Below are positions 1 through 9,586 of a DNA stretch of 64,000 nucleotides, piece by piece. Under the pieces are notes generated by a model. That model worked only from the letters and a program-made list of their open reading frames with translations, did no database searches and was not told the DNA's origin. This DNA is from Pseudomonas migulae NBRC 103157 (GTDB taxonomy: Bacteria; Pseudomonadota; Gammaproteobacteria; Pseudomonadales; Pseudomonadaceae): NCBI RefSeq assembly GCF_002091715.1, contig NZ_BDAG01000008.1:62001-126000 (forward strand), written 5' to 3'. A program made the position numbers and the translations under genes. Each line of letters opens with the position of its first letter. The stretch's first letter is position 1.

Positions 1-479
1 CTGACCGCGCCGCTGCCTGGGACTACAAACGCGTCAACGGTGGCCTGCTGGTGCAGAGCCGCGACATCGGCATGATCAGCGCCGACGACCTGAAAGTCGT
101 GACCAAGCGTGCACCGACCGAACAGGAAATCAACGACCTGATCTTCGCCTGGAAAGTCGCCAAGTACGTCAAGTCCAACGCCATCGTCTACGCCAAGAAC
201 CGTCAGACCATCGGTGTCGGCGCCGGTCAGATGAGCCGCGTGAACTCGGCGCGTATCGCCGCGATCAAGGCTGAGCATGCCGGTCTGCAAGTGGCTGGTT
301 CGGTGATGGCGTCGGACGCGTTCTTCCCGTTCCGCGACGGTCTGGACAATGCGGCCAAGGTCGGTATTACGGCGGTGATCCAGCCAGGTGGCTCGATGCG
401 TGATGCCGAGGTGATTGCTGCTGCCGACGAAGCCGGTATCGCTATGGTCTTTACAGGCATGCGTCATTTCCGTCACTGA
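1..479 (+). CDS. purH: PurH, C-terminal part (AICAR transformylase / IMP cyclohydrolase)
   Basis: The 5' end lies outside the window; 158 codons remain in the frame starting at base 3 and end at TGA 477-479. PurH is bifunctional and performs the last two steps of de novo purine synthesis. The part seen is the end of the formyltransferase domain: [10 protein letters not shown], the VGAGQMSRV stretch and DAFFPFRDG are typical of that domain. purD follows on the same strand after a REPIN, as in other pseudomonads. Confidence 0.97.
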   Translation, partial: DRAAAWDYKRVNGGLLVQSRDIGMISADDLKVVTKRAPTEQEINDLIFAWKVAKYVKSNAIVYAKNRQTIGVGAGQMSRVNSARIAAIKAEHAGLQVAGSVMASDAFFPFRDGLDNAAKVGITAVIQPGGSMRDAEVIAAADEAGIAMVFTGMRHFRH

Positions 480-493
480 TAAACCGATTCAAA

Positions 494-582
494 TGTGGGA
501 GCGGGCTTGCTCGCGAATGCAATCTGTCAGCGACATTTGTTTCGACTGACGCTCCGCTTTCGCGAGCAAGCCCGCTCCCACA
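494..582. repeat. REPIN, family I (GTGGGAGCGGGCTTGCTCGCG)
   Basis: Two inverted copies of a GTGGGAGCGGGCTTGCTCGC-type unit face each other across about 40 bases between purH and purD. This is the usual form of Pseudomonas REP doublets. The same unit recurs at 24675, 45815, 51882, 58600, 59890 and 61421. Confidence 0.9.
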
Positions 583-635
583 GAAAAGCAGTCTTAGTGC
601 TGCCTCCAGAATTAGCGTCATCCGAGGTTTTTGAA

Positions 636-1931
636 ATGAATGTTTTGATCATTGGCAGCGGTGGCCGTGAACACGCCCTGGCCTGGAAAGTGGCTCAGGA
701 TCCGCGCGTGCAGAAAGTTTTCGTTGCCCCGGGCAACGCCGGCACCGCCATTGAAGCCAAGTGCGAGAACGTCGCCATCGACGTGCTGGCCCTTGAGCAA
801 CTGGCTGACTTCGCCGAGAAGAACGTTTCCCTGACCATCGTCGGCCCGGAAGTGCCACTGGTGGCTGGCGTCGTTGATCTGTTCCGCTCCCGCGGCCTGG
901 ATTGCTTCGGTCCGACCGCGGGCGCTGCCCAGCTGGAAGGCTCGAAAGCGTTCACCAAGGACTTCCTGGCACGCCACAAGATCCCGACCGCCGACTATCA
1001 GAACTTCACCGAGATCGAGCCAGCCCTGGCTTATCTGCGTGAGAAAGGCGCACCGATCGTGATCAAGGCCGACGGCCTGGCCGCCGGTAAAGGCGTGATC
1101 GTTGCCATGACCCTGGCCGAAGCGGAAGATGCCGTACGCGACATGCTCGCCGGCAATGCGTTCGGCGACGCCGGTTCGCGCGTGGTCATCGAAGAGTTCC
1201 TGGACGGCGAAGAAGCCAGCTTCATCGTCATGGTCGACGGCAAGAACGTATTGCCAATGGCCACCAGCCAGGACCACAAACGCGTCGGCGACGGCGACAC
1301 CGGTCCGAACACCGGCGGCATGGGTGCTTACTCCCCGGCACCGGTTGTGACCAGCGAAGTTCACAAGCGCGTCATGGACCTGGTGATCTGGCCAACCGTG
1401 CGCGGCATGGCCGAAGAAGGCAACGTTTACACCGGCTTCCTCTATGCTGGCTTGATGATCGACAAGGCTGGTAACCCAAAAGTCATCGAATTCAACTGCC
1501 GTTTCGGCGACCCTGAGACCCAACCGGTTATGCTGCGTTTGCAGTCGAGCCTGGTGTTGCTGGTCGAGGCCGCCCTGGCGCAAGCTCTGGACAAGGTCGA
1601 AGCCCAGTGGGATCCGCGTCCGAGCGTCGGCATCGTGCTGGCGGCAGGCGGCTATCCTGGCGACTACGCTAAAGGCGTGGCCATCAACGGTCTGGATGCA
1701 GCCGCCGCGCTGGAAGGCAAAGTCTTCCACGCCGGTACGGCACTGAAAGACGGTCAAGTGGTGACGGCCGGTGGTCGTGTGCTTTGCGCTACCGCCATGG
1801 GCGCCAGCGTTGATGCTGCTCAGCAGCAGGCTTACAAGCTGGCGGCGAAGATTGACTGGGAAGGCTGTTTCTATCGCAAGGACATTGGCTACCGCGCCAT
1901 TGCCCGCGAGCGTGGCGAAAATCAGGAATAA
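636..1931 (+). CDS. purD: Phosphoribosylamine-glycine ligase (GAR synthetase)
   Basis: PurD joins phosphoribosylamine and glycine using ATP in the second step of purine synthesis. The 431-residue product begins MNVLIIGSGGREHALAWK, the family N-terminus. It shows the ATP-grasp signatures GPNTGGMGAYSP and FNCRFGDPETQ. The frame is open upstream to 495, but that stretch is REPIN sequence, so the ATG at 636 is chosen; a GAGG lies just upstream. Length matches the family (about 430). It sits between purH and retS, the standard Pseudomonas order. Confidence 0.97.
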   Translation: MNVLIIGSGGREHALAWKVAQDPRVQKVFVAPGNAGTAIEAKCENVAIDVLALEQLADFAEKNVSLTIVGPEVPLVAGVVDLFRSRGLDCFGPTAGAAQLEGSKAFTKDFLARHKIPTADYQNFTEIEPALAYLREKGAPIVIKADGLAAGKGVIVAMTLAEAEDAVRDMLAGNAFGDAGSRVVIEEFLDGEEASFIVMVDGKNVLPMATSQDHKRVGDGDTGPNTGGMGAYSPAPVVTSEVHKRVMDLVIWPTVRGMAEEGNVYTGFLYAGLMIDKAGNPKVIEFNCRFGDPETQPVMLRLQSSLVLLVEAALAQALDKVEAQWDPRPSVGIVLAAGGYPGDYAKGVAINGLDAAAALEGKVFHAGTALKDGQVVTAGGRVLCATAMGASVDAAQQQAYKLAAKIDWEGCFYRKDIGYRAIARERGENQE

Positions 1932-2030
1932 TCGATCCATTCGGTCGGGCAAGGGTTTCAGCCCCTTGCCGGACTATTCCGGCGCCGCGCATAGTTATAT
2001 TCTGGCATCAACCTACGAAGGGATTTCGCC

Positions 2031-4808
2031 GTGCGCTGGCTCAGGATTGCCATAGGTTTCACTGTCACGTTGCTGACTTTGCTCTGCATGCTCCCGGCCC
2101 AGGCCGCGCAAGGCAGTGGTTGGGCGGTATTGCTCGACGAACAGGGCGACCTGCAACTGAGCGACATCCGCTCCGCGCGCTACACCAACCAATTCAGCCC
2201 CACCGAACTCGAACGCCTCACCGCGGCCGAGCCCGGCGGTGCGCTCTGGCTGCGCTTCAGGCTTTCACCTGGCAAGCACGAGCAATTACTTCGGGTATTT
2301 GCACCCGACCTGTCGCACCTCAATCTGTATGTGCTCGACGGCGACAAGCTGATTGATCAGTTGAACACCGGCACCGAACAGCCTCAGGGTGAACGGCCAT
2401 TACCCAACAGCGACTTCATGTTTCCGTTGCCGCAAAGCGACAAACCCCTCGATGTTTACCTGCGCCTGGTTTCCGAACACCAGATGCGCCCCTACATCAC
2501 CCTGCAATCAGCAATCATGACCGCCGCCAATCAGAGTCAGACGTTGATTTATGGCCTGCTGTTCGGCTGCATCGGCATGCTGGTCCTGCACAACCTGATT
2601 CGGTACGCCTACACCCGGTCGCGCAGCAGCCTGTGGCTGGCAGGTTGTGAAGCATTGTTGATGCTCAGCCTCGCGCTGCTGCTGAACCTCGCGGGGCCAT
2701 GGTTACCGGACTGGCATTCAGTGCAGACACCCGGCGCCTACCTCGCCTTGCTGCTCACCGCACCGTGCGGGCTGATGCTTGCCTACCGCTTCTTCGCCCC
2801 GCTCGGCCCGCATCCGTTGAACAAACTGCTGCTCGGCGAAATCCTGCTCATCACCGTCTGCGGCCTGCTGTTGCTGTTCGTCAATACGCTGCCGCTGAAC
2901 ATCATCACCTATACGCTGGTCGCCCTGGCGGGCCTGACGATGTTGTTCGTCAGCGCCTGGCACTGGCAAAAAGGCTATCGCCCGGCGCGGCTGTTCGTGG
3001 CAGCCATGGTGGTGTTCAACGCCGGCACGCTGATTATCCTGCCGGCCCTGCTGGGGCTGACGCTGATTGAACCGCAAGGCTTGATCATCGCCCTCCTGGT
3101 TTTCATCTGCATCAGCGGCCTGTTGATGAGTATTGCCCTGAGTGAACGCCAGCGCAGCATCACCGAAGACCGTTTCAGCATCAGCCGCGATCTCGCCGCC
3201 AGCAACGCAGAGATCAACGCCAAGGCCGAATTCCTGGCGAAGATCAGCCACGAAATCCGCACCCCGATGAATGGCGTGCTGGGCATGACCGAACTGTTGC
3301 TGGGTACACCACTGTCGGTCAAGCAGCGCGACTACGTGCAAACCATCCACAGTGCCGGCAACGAACTGCTGACCCTGATCAACGAGATTCTCGACATATC
3401 CAAACTCGAATCCGGGCAGATCGAGCTGGACGATGTGCAGTTCGATCTCAATGCGCTGATCGAAGATTGCCTGAGCATCTTCCGCGCCAAGGCCGAACAG
3501 CAGAACGTCGAACTGATCAGCTTTATCCAGCCGCAAGTACCGCGGGTCATCAGCGGTGACCCTACGCGCCTGCGCCAGACCTTGCTGAGCCTGCTGGAAA
3601 ATGCCCTGAAGAAAACCGACGAAGGCGAGATCCTGATCGTTGTCGCCCTCGACGAGCGCAGCGCCAAACCACGCCTGCGCATTGCCGTGCAGGACAGCGG
3701 CGAGCCGATGGACGCCGAAGAGCGCGACGCGCTGATGCACGCCGAACTGCACAGCAAGAACTTCCTCTCGACCACCCGACTGGGCGGCAACCTCGGACTG
3801 GTGATTGCCCGCCAGTTGATTCGTTTGATGCAAGGCGAATTCGGCGTCAAGAGCGGCGCCAGCCAGGGCAGCACCTTGTGGCTGACCCTGCCCCTGGACC
3901 CTGACCGCCTCGAACACCCGACCAACGACCTCGACGGCCCGCTGCAGGGCGCTCGGGTACTGGTGGTGGACGACAACGACACCTGTCGCAAAGTGCTGGT
4001 ACAACAATGCAGCGCCTGGGGGCTGAATGTCAGTGCAGTCCCGTCCGGCAAGGAAGCGTTGGCACTGCTGCGTACCAAGGCGCACCTGCGCGATTATTTC
4101 GACGTGGTCCTGCTCGACCAGAACATGCCCGGCATGACCGGCATGCAGCTGGCGGCCAAGATCAAGGAAGACCCGAGCCTCAACCACGACATCCTGCTGA
4201 TCATGCTCACCGGCATCAGCAATGCGCCGAGCAAGATCATCGCGCGCAACTCCGGGATCAAGCGCATCCTCGCCAAACCAGTGGCCGGCTATACCCTCAA
4301 GACCACGCTGGCGGATGAACTGAACCAGCGCAACAAGGGCCTCGCCGTTTCGCCGCACCTGCCCGCGGGCCCGACCCTGCCGGTCAAAGTGCCCAGCGAC
4401 TTCCGCATTCTGGTTGCTGAAGACAACAGCATTTCGACCAAGGTCATTCGCGGCATGCTGGGCAAACTCAACCTGCAACCGGACACCGCCAGCAATGGCG
4501 AAGAAGCCTTGCAGGCAATGAAGGCCCAGCGTTACGACCTGGTACTGATGGATTGCGAAATGCCGATTCTCGACGGTTTCTCGGCCACCCAGCAATTGCG
4601 TGCCTGGGAAGTCGGCAACCAGCGGATTCGCACCCCTGTCGTGGCGTTGACCGCGCACATCCTTGCCGAACATAAAGAGCGTGCGCGCCAGGCTGGCATG
4701 GACGGGCACATGGCAAAGCCGGTCGAACTGTCGCAGTTGCGCGAACTGATCGAGCATTGGGTAGCCCAGCGCGATCAGCAGAACCGGGCAACGGCTCAAA
4801 CGTCCTGA
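2031..4808 (+). CDS. retS: RetS-like hybrid sensor histidine kinase
   Basis: A 925-residue membrane protein starting at GTG 2031, with AAGGGA just upstream. Order: signal-like segment (1-26); 7TMR-DISM extracellular domain (about 30-170); seven membrane helices (about 180-370); HisKA with H407 in the SHEIRTPMNG box; an ATPase domain with N-box LLENALKK near 521; and two receiver domains with phospho-acceptor candidates D696 and D841. The architecture and its place right after purD match P. aeruginosa RetS, which is known to antagonise GacS and so control the RsmY/RsmZ switch between acute and biofilm lifestyles. The ATPase G1 box reads DSGEPM (555-560) rather than DxGxG, so kinase activity may be weak (inference). 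Confidence 0.9.
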   Translation: MRWLRIAIGFTVTLLTLLCMLPAQAAQGSGWAVLLDEQGDLQLSDIRSARYTNQFSPTELERLTAAEPGGALWLRFRLSPGKHEQLLRVFAPDLSHLNLYVLDGDKLIDQLNTGTEQPQGERPLPNSDFMFPLPQSDKPLDVYLRLVSEHQMRPYITLQSAIMTAANQSQTLIYGLLFGCIGMLVLHNLIRYAYTRSRSSLWLAGCEALLMLSLALLLNLAGPWLPDWHSVQTPGAYLALLLTAPCGLMLAYRFFAPLGPHPLNKLLLGEILLITVCGLLLLFVNTLPLNIITYTLVALAGLTMLFVSAWHWQKGYRPARLFVAAMVVFNAGTLIILPALLGLTLIEPQGLIIALLVFICISGLLMSIALSERQRSITEDRFSISRDLAASNAEINAKAEFLAKISHEIRTPMNGVLGMTELLLGTPLSVKQRDYVQTIHSAGNELLTLINEILDISKLESGQIELDDVQFDLNALIEDCLSIFRAKAEQQNVELISFIQPQVPRVISGDPTRLRQTLLSLLENALKKTDEGEILIVVALDERSAKPRLRIAVQDSGEPMDAEERDALMHAELHSKNFLSTTRLGGNLGLVIARQLIRLMQGEFGVKSGASQGSTLWLTLPLDPDRLEHPTNDLDGPLQGARVLVVDDNDTCRKVLVQQCSAWGLNVSAVPSGKEALALLRTKAHLRDYFDVVLLDQNMPGMTGMQLAAKIKEDPSLNHDILLIMLTGISNAPSKIIARNSGIKRILAKPVAGYTLKTTLADELNQRNKGLAVSPHLPAGPTLPVKVPSDFRILVAEDNSISTKVIRGMLGKLNLQPDTASNGEEALQAMKAQRYDLVLMDCEMPILDGFSATQQLRAWEVGNQRIRTPVVALTAHILAEHKERARQAGMDGHMAKPVELSQLRELIEHWVAQRDQQNRATAQTS

Positions 4809-4872
4809 GCCGACAGACCCGACCACGCCTGATAGACTCCCCCACGACTTCCCTCGCCAGTGAGCTTGCCCC

Positions 4873-5469
4873 ATGCTCCATGTGTTGTTCAGCGTTTACC
4901 TGAAGATGCTGGTGCTCTATAGCCCGTTCTTCGTGTTGTCCTGCTTCATCAGCCTGACCCGCGGTTATTCACGCAAGGAACAACGTCGGCTGGCGTGGAA
5001 AGTGGCGACGGCCACGCTGGTGTCCAGCGTCTTGCTGTACCTGTTCGGGCGAGTGATTTTCAGTGTCTTCGGCATCACCGTGGACGCGTTCCGCATCGGT
5101 GCCGGCAGCGTGCTGTTCATCTCGGCGCTGGGCATGGCCCAGGGCAAGTCGGCAGTGCAGACCGACAACGTGCAGCAGGACGTCACCATCGTACCGCTGA
5201 CCATCCCTCTGACCGTCGGCCCCGGCACCATCGGCGCATTGCTGGTCATGGGTGTGAGCCAGCCGCACTGGGACGACAAACTCACCGCCATCCTCAGCAT
5301 CGCCCTGGCCAGTTTCACCGTCGGCGTGGTGCTCTATCTGTCGAACCGTATCGAGCGGATTCTTGGTGACCAGGGTTTGCAGATTGTCAGCCGGTTGATG
5401 GGCCTGTTCGTGTGTGCGTTGGCGGCGCAGATTATTTTTACCGGCGTGAAGGGTTATCTGGTGCCTTAG
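4873..5469 (+). CDS. MarC family integral membrane protein
   Basis: A 198-residue protein with about six hydrophobic helices and the family stretch PLTIPLTVGPGTIGALLVMG near residues 112-131. MarC proteins are inner-membrane proteins with no settled substrate; the older multiple-antibiotic-resistance label is not supported in the literature. It lies 64 bases after retS on the same strand, as in P. aeruginosa. Nothing in the sequence allows a substrate to be named. Confidence 0.88.
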   Translation: MLHVLFSVYLKMLVLYSPFFVLSCFISLTRGYSRKEQRRLAWKVATATLVSSVLLYLFGRVIFSVFGITVDAFRIGAGSVLFISALGMAQGKSAVQTDNVQQDVTIVPLTIPLTVGPGTIGALLVMGVSQPHWDDKLTAILSIALASFTVGVVLYLSNRIERILGDQGLQIVSRLMGLFVCALAAQIIFTGVKGYLVP

Positions 5470-5535
5470 GGAATTGGCCTGCGCAAGGTGCATTCAAGAA
5501 CGCCAGAGACATTGCGCCTCTGGCGATAGCCAACC

Positions 5536-6345
5536 TTATGGACGTCTGCTGAACCGCTTGGACAGCAGCGTTTTTCGATGGCCGGCAAGATACTCTTCAA
5601 CCAGGTCCTTCACTTCCGCATAGCGAGCAGGATTGAAGGTCAAACACGCTTTGCCCTGGAATACATCGAGCGCCGAGGTCTTCCAGTCAACAAAAAGAAC
5701 ACCGCCATTGTCACTGCCGCCCCGATGATCCACCGCCGCCAATGCAACGACAATCAGGCCGTTAGGCAGCTGCTCACAGGGGATTGTGGATAAACGTACG
5801 CCCTCGGCATCTTTCGATTCGAGGTTCAACAGATTGATCGCTTCAGGGTCTTTTTTCAGCGCAGTCAGCGTGGAGTTCGTGACAGCGCTAAGCACCGTAG
5901 CGCCTGGAATTGCAGCTTTTGCTGCTTCCACTGCCGCCTGGATAATATCAACCATCACATTATCCATAGTGACGCTTAGCGAACTTGAGCGGTATTTGGA
6001 ATAACCCGAATCCGGCACAAAGCAACCCAAGGCCTCCATGCAATTAATAAACTCGATATAACGACCCTTCGCATCCTTATGATCAGGAACCTGATACTTG
6101 GCCTCAATTTTCGACATAGTAATAATGTCTTCGATAACCCTCATATTACCCAGACTGATATTGCCGCCATAGCCGATAAGGCTATCCCCCAACACCAACG
6201 CATCCAGTTCCTTTGTCGGGCTCGAAGTAATCGTGGGGGCACTCGAGCGTGCGCGAATCATGCCAGCCAGTTGGCGCTTCTTAATACACGCGCGTACAAA
6301 ATCAACACTTTCAGCGACGGTAACGCGGCTTTTTTCAATACTCAT
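5536..6345 (-). CDS. Unknown protein A, distant paralogue of the 11193-11843 gene
   Basis: I do not recognise a named family for this 269-residue protein. It has no signal peptide or membrane helix. By eye it aligns over most of its length with the 216-residue product at 11193-11843: YIEFINCMEALG with YVTTLNFLG, LPNGLIVVALAAVD with SKGVLQIAVFNLELV, and a basic C-terminus ending LLSKRF or IKAKRF. Base composition is visibly more AT-rich than in the cob genes beside it, which suggests acquisition. It lies downstream of cobJ on the same strand after a 174-base gap, so it may be a separate unit. An imperfect terminator-like stem (CGCCAGAG / CTCTGGCG, 5501-5525) follows its stop. Confidence 0.75.
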   Translation of the reverse strand: MSIEKSRVTVAESVDFVRACIKKRQLAGMIRARSSAPTITSSPTKELDALVLGDSLIGYGGNISLGNMRVIEDIITMSKIEAKYQVPDHKDAKGRYIEFINCMEALGCFVPDSGYSKYRSSSLSVTMDNVMVDIIQAAVEAAKAAIPGATVLSAVTNSTLTALKKDPEAINLLNLESKDAEGVRLSTIPCEQLPNGLIVVALAAVDHRGGSDNGGVLFVDWKTSALDVFQGKACLTFNPARYAEVKDLVEEYLAGHRKTLLSKRFSRRP

Positions 6346-6519
6346 ATGTACATTCCATTGTTAGTTATTACCCTCATGGGCGCCAACCAAACTAACCAAA
6401 GAACATCGACCCTACAAATTCAATTGGATACTACATATGTAAACAAGAAAATCACCTCGATCATCTTTAGCCTAAGGCGCGGATGATCGGGCAATTAAAA
6501 GAGGCGAAAAAGAAACCTG

Positions 6520-8241
6520 TTATTGAACAGGCACAAGCTTATCGCCGTAACTACGCGGCGTGTACACCCAGACCCGACCGTCCGGACGCGGAATAACGCG
6601 CGTCGTGGAAGAGCCGACAAGTACCATCGTGCGCATATCCACCTGATCAGGCGTCAGCAGACCGAGTGTTGTCACTCGCAAGGTCTGGCCCGGACGGCCG
6701 ATATCGCGCCCCAGCACCACAGGCGTGTCGGGCGTACGATGCCGAGCGACGATCTCCAGCGCCTGGCCCAGTTGCCATGGACGCGAACGTGAAATCGGGT
6801 TGTAGAAAGCCAGTGCCAGATCGGCTTGAGCCGCCAGGTCCAGGCGCTTCTCGATAATGCCCCAAGGCTTGAGGTTATCCGACAGCGACAGCACGCAGAA
6901 GTCATGCCCCAGCGGCGCGCCCGCCTGAGCAGCCGTCGCCAGCGATGCAGAAACACCAGGCAGAATTTCCAGATCAACGTTGTGCCACGCAGCATCGGAG
7001 GACTCATGCAGCGCTTCCAGCACTGCCGCAGCCATGGCGAAAACACCCGGATCACCGGATGAAACCACCACCACCGAACGCCCCTGCGCCGCGAGCTCGA
7101 ACGCGTGACGCGCGCGCTGCATCTCTTCGCGATTGTCGGTGCAATGCATCACCTGGTCGGCCCGGAATGGCCCGGCCATGCGCACATATGTTTCGTAACC
7201 GAGCACGTCATTGGCGCGCGCCAGCTCAGCCTTGACCGCCGGCACCATCAGTTCGGCAGCGCCAGGGCCGAGACCGATCACCGCCAGACGACCGCGAGAG
7301 CGGCCAATCGACATAGGGTCCAGAGGTTGCGCGGCAACCACGACGGCCACCTGCTCATCACCAAAATTCGAAACCGGCTGGTCGATGGCGGTGCGCGCCA
7401 GCTCACTGACTGAGCCGACGTCGTTGGCAAAACGTAGCGGCACACCCAGTTCAAGCGCCGCTTCACGCAGCGCCGCGCTCGCCATGTCGCCGTCGGCTGC
7501 CAGCAGACAAGCCACCGATTGCACGGCGATTTTTGCCTGATGCAGCACCTCACGAACGGCACTCGGCAAATTGCCCACGTCAGCACTGACCGCCACCAAC
7601 ACGTTGCGCGGATAGATCAACAGCTCATTGGCCGCGGGCGTTCGCTCGGCATGACCGACATGAACGGCCAGCCGCGCTTGCGGGTTCTCCGGCAGTTGAG
7701 CCTGCGCCAACCACGGCGCCGAGCCTTCGATACGCAGCGTTTCACCGGCAAGCAAATCGGAGACGAAACGCTTGCCCAGCTCCAGATCACCCAGGACATA
7801 ACCGCTGGGTGGATTGAGCAGGCAGGTGCCAAAGCGCAGTTCACCGCTGGTGGTGATCGCCGGCGCCACATCCAGAGCAACGGCAATTTCCCGCGCCAGC
7901 ACGTTCACCCCGCCCAACCCGCCCAGCAACGGAACCACCGCACTGCCGTCCTCGGCCACGGCCAGTACCGGCGGCTCGGCGCCTTTCTCCAGCAGCAACG
8001 GCGCCAGCGTGCGGATCACGATGCCGGCGGCGCACAGGGCAATGATCGGTGTGTCCTGCTGATAGAGTTCGCGCAGGGTAGCGCCGAATTCGTGATAGAC
8101 GCGGTCCGCGCCATCGACCCGTTCGGCCAGGCCGTGGATCAGGGCGCCGGGGTATACCTGCTGAATCTTGCGCGCGGTCGCGAGGCTGCCATTGCCGAGA
8201 ATGACAATCGCCGGAGCTGGACGAGTCATCAGCCTTGCCAC
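6520..8241 (-). CDS. cobJ: CbiG-CobJ fusion: precorrin-3B C17-methyltransferase
   Basis: A 573-residue two-part protein. Residues 1 to about 300 resemble CbiG (cobalt-precorrin-5A hydrolase). Residues from about 315 are a tetrapyrrole methylase with [12 protein letters not shown] near its start and [18 protein letters not shown] in the SAM site. CobJ methylates C17 with ring contraction during corrin synthesis. The fused form is common in Pseudomonas. Its start overlaps the end of cobI by 13 bases, so the two are probably translationally coupled. It is the last gene of the minus-strand cobGHIJ operon. Confidence 0.93.
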   Translation of the reverse strand: MARLMTRPAPAIVILGNGSLATARKIQQVYPGALIHGLAERVDGADRVYHEFGATLRELYQQDTPIIALCAAGIVIRTLAPLLLEKGAEPPVLAVAEDGSAVVPLLGGLGGVNVLAREIAVALDVAPAITTSGELRFGTCLLNPPSGYVLGDLELGKRFVSDLLAGETLRIEGSAPWLAQAQLPENPQARLAVHVGHAERTPAANELLIYPRNVLVAVSADVGNLPSAVREVLHQAKIAVQSVACLLAADGDMASAALREAALELGVPLRFANDVGSVSELARTAIDQPVSNFGDEQVAVVVAAQPLDPMSIGRSRGRLAVIGLGPGAAELMVPAVKAELARANDVLGYETYVRMAGPFRADQVMHCTDNREEMQRARHAFELAAQGRSVVVVSSGDPGVFAMAAAVLEALHESSDAAWHNVDLEILPGVSASLATAAQAGAPLGHDFCVLSLSDNLKPWGIIEKRLDLAAQADLALAFYNPISRSRPWQLGQALEIVARHRTPDTPVVLGRDIGRPGQTLRVTTLGLLTPDQVDMRTMVLVGSSTTRVIPRPDGRVWVYTPRSYGDKLVPVQ

Positions 8242-8963
8242 CTTTCACCTGGAACGATGATCAACGAGAAGTACGGCGAGGACATCGGTTCGACCTGATC
8301 CAGCGGCACGATTTTCTGATTGGCCATGGTTGCGCGTTCGACGTACAGCGCACGTTCGGCGAGGCCGAGCTCTTCCAGTACCTGACGAACCTTCGGGAAG
8401 TTACGCCCCAGTTTCATGATCACCGCCGCATCGGCGTCGGCCAGGCGGCGCTTGAGATCATCGTGCGGCAGCACGCCGGACAGCACCGACAGGCTCTGAT
8501 TGCGATACACCAGCGGCGCACCGAGCACCGAAGCACCGCCGAGCATCGAACAGACACCCGGCACGACTTCAGCCTCGTAACGCTCGGACAGACGATCGTG
8601 CAGGTACATGTAGGAACCGTAGAAGAACGGATCGCCCTCGCAGATCACCGCGACATCACGTCCGGCATCGAGATGAGCGGCAAGTTCTTCGCCGGCCGCA
8701 TCGTAGAAATCGCTGATCACTTGCTCATAGGACAGCGGCGCCGGCAACGCTTCAGTCGTCACGGGATACACCAGCGGCAGCAAGGTTTGTGCGTCCTGCA
8801 AATGCGCTTCGATGATGCCGAACGCATTGCCCTTTTTCCCCTTGGCGACGAAGTACGCCACCACCGGTGATTCGCGCAGCAGGCGCAGGGCCTTGACGGT
8901 AATCAGTTCCGGATCACCGGGGCCGACGCCCAGGCCGATCAAGCGTCCAGGTTGCTGCATCAT
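8229..8963 (-). CDS. cobI: Precorrin-2 C20-methyltransferase
   Basis: A 244-residue tetrapyrrole methylase. [19 protein letters not shown] at the N-terminus and [13 protein letters not shown] further in are family signatures of the SAM site. It converts precorrin-2 to precorrin-3A. It overlaps the cobH stop by four bases (ATGA) and the cobJ start by 13, so cobH-cobI-cobJ are tightly packed. Confidence 0.95.
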   Translation of the reverse strand: MMQQPGRLIGLGVGPGDPELITVKALRLLRESPVVAYFVAKGKKGNAFGIIEAHLQDAQTLLPLVYPVTTEALPAPLSYEQVISDFYDAAGEELAAHLDAGRDVAVICEGDPFFYGSYMYLHDRLSERYEAEVVPGVCSMLGGASVLGAPLVYRNQSLSVLSGVLPHDDLKRRLADADAAVIMKLGRNFPKVRQVLEELGLAERALYVERATMANQKIVPLDQVEPMSSPYFSLIIVPGERWQG

Positions 8964-9586
8964 TCGATCTCCGTGGCGAGGGCATTGACGGCGGCGGCGG
9001 CCATGGCGCTACCGCCCAGCCGGCCTTGCATGATGACAAACGGCACGCCACGGCTGTCCGCCGCGAGCGCTGCCTTGGATTCGGCGGCGCCGACGAAACC
9101 CACCGGGAAGCCGAGGATCAGCGCCGGTTTCGGGGCGCCGGCGTCGAGCATTTCCAGTAGATAAAACAGTGCGGTCGGCGCGTTGCCGATCACCACCACG
9201 CTGCCTTCCAGGTGCGGGCGCCACAACTCGAGCGCGGCGGCGGAGCGGGTGTTGCCCAATTCGCGGGCCAGTTCAGGAACGCTATCATCGCGCAGGGTGC
9301 AAATGACCTCGTTGTTCGCCGGCAAACGCGTGCGGGTCACGCCCTCGGAGACCATCCGCGCATCACACAGAATCGGCGCACCGGCGGCCAGCGCATCGCG
9401 CCCGGCCTTGCCCGCGCCTTTGGAAAATTGCAGACCGTCAATCGCATCGACCATGCCGCAGGCGTGGATCACCCGCACCGCGAGTTTTTCCAGATCGGCC
9501 GGGATTCGTTCGAGGTTGGCCTCCGCGCGAATGATCGCGAAGGAGTTGCGATAGATCTCCTGACCGTCGCGGATGTAATCAAGCAT
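8960..9586 (-). CDS. cobH: Precorrin-8X methylmutase
   Basis: A 208-residue protein starting [20 protein letters not shown]; the frame is open further upstream but that part overlaps cobG coding sequence, so the ATG at 9586 is used, giving the usual family length. CobH moves a methyl group from C11 to C12 to make hydrogenobyrinate. The catalytic histidine of the family is seen as H41 in [11 protein letters not shown]. The start overlaps the last codons of cobG. Confidence 0.95.
   Translation of the reverse strand: MLDYIRDGQEIYRNSFAIIRAEANLERIPADLEKLAVRVIHACGMVDAIDGLQFSKGAGKAGRDALAAGAPILCDARMVSEGVTRTRLPANNEVICTLRDDSVPELARELGNTRSAAALELWRPHLEGSVVVIGNAPTALFYLLEMLDAGAPKPALILGFPVGFVGAAESKAALAADSRGVPFVIMQGRLGGSAMAAAAVNALATEIE

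Noticed and set aside
618..1952. Long open frame antisense to purD
   Set aside because: Low-complexity, Arg/His/Gln-rich translation caused by GC-biased codons of purD; no ribosome site and no family resemblance.
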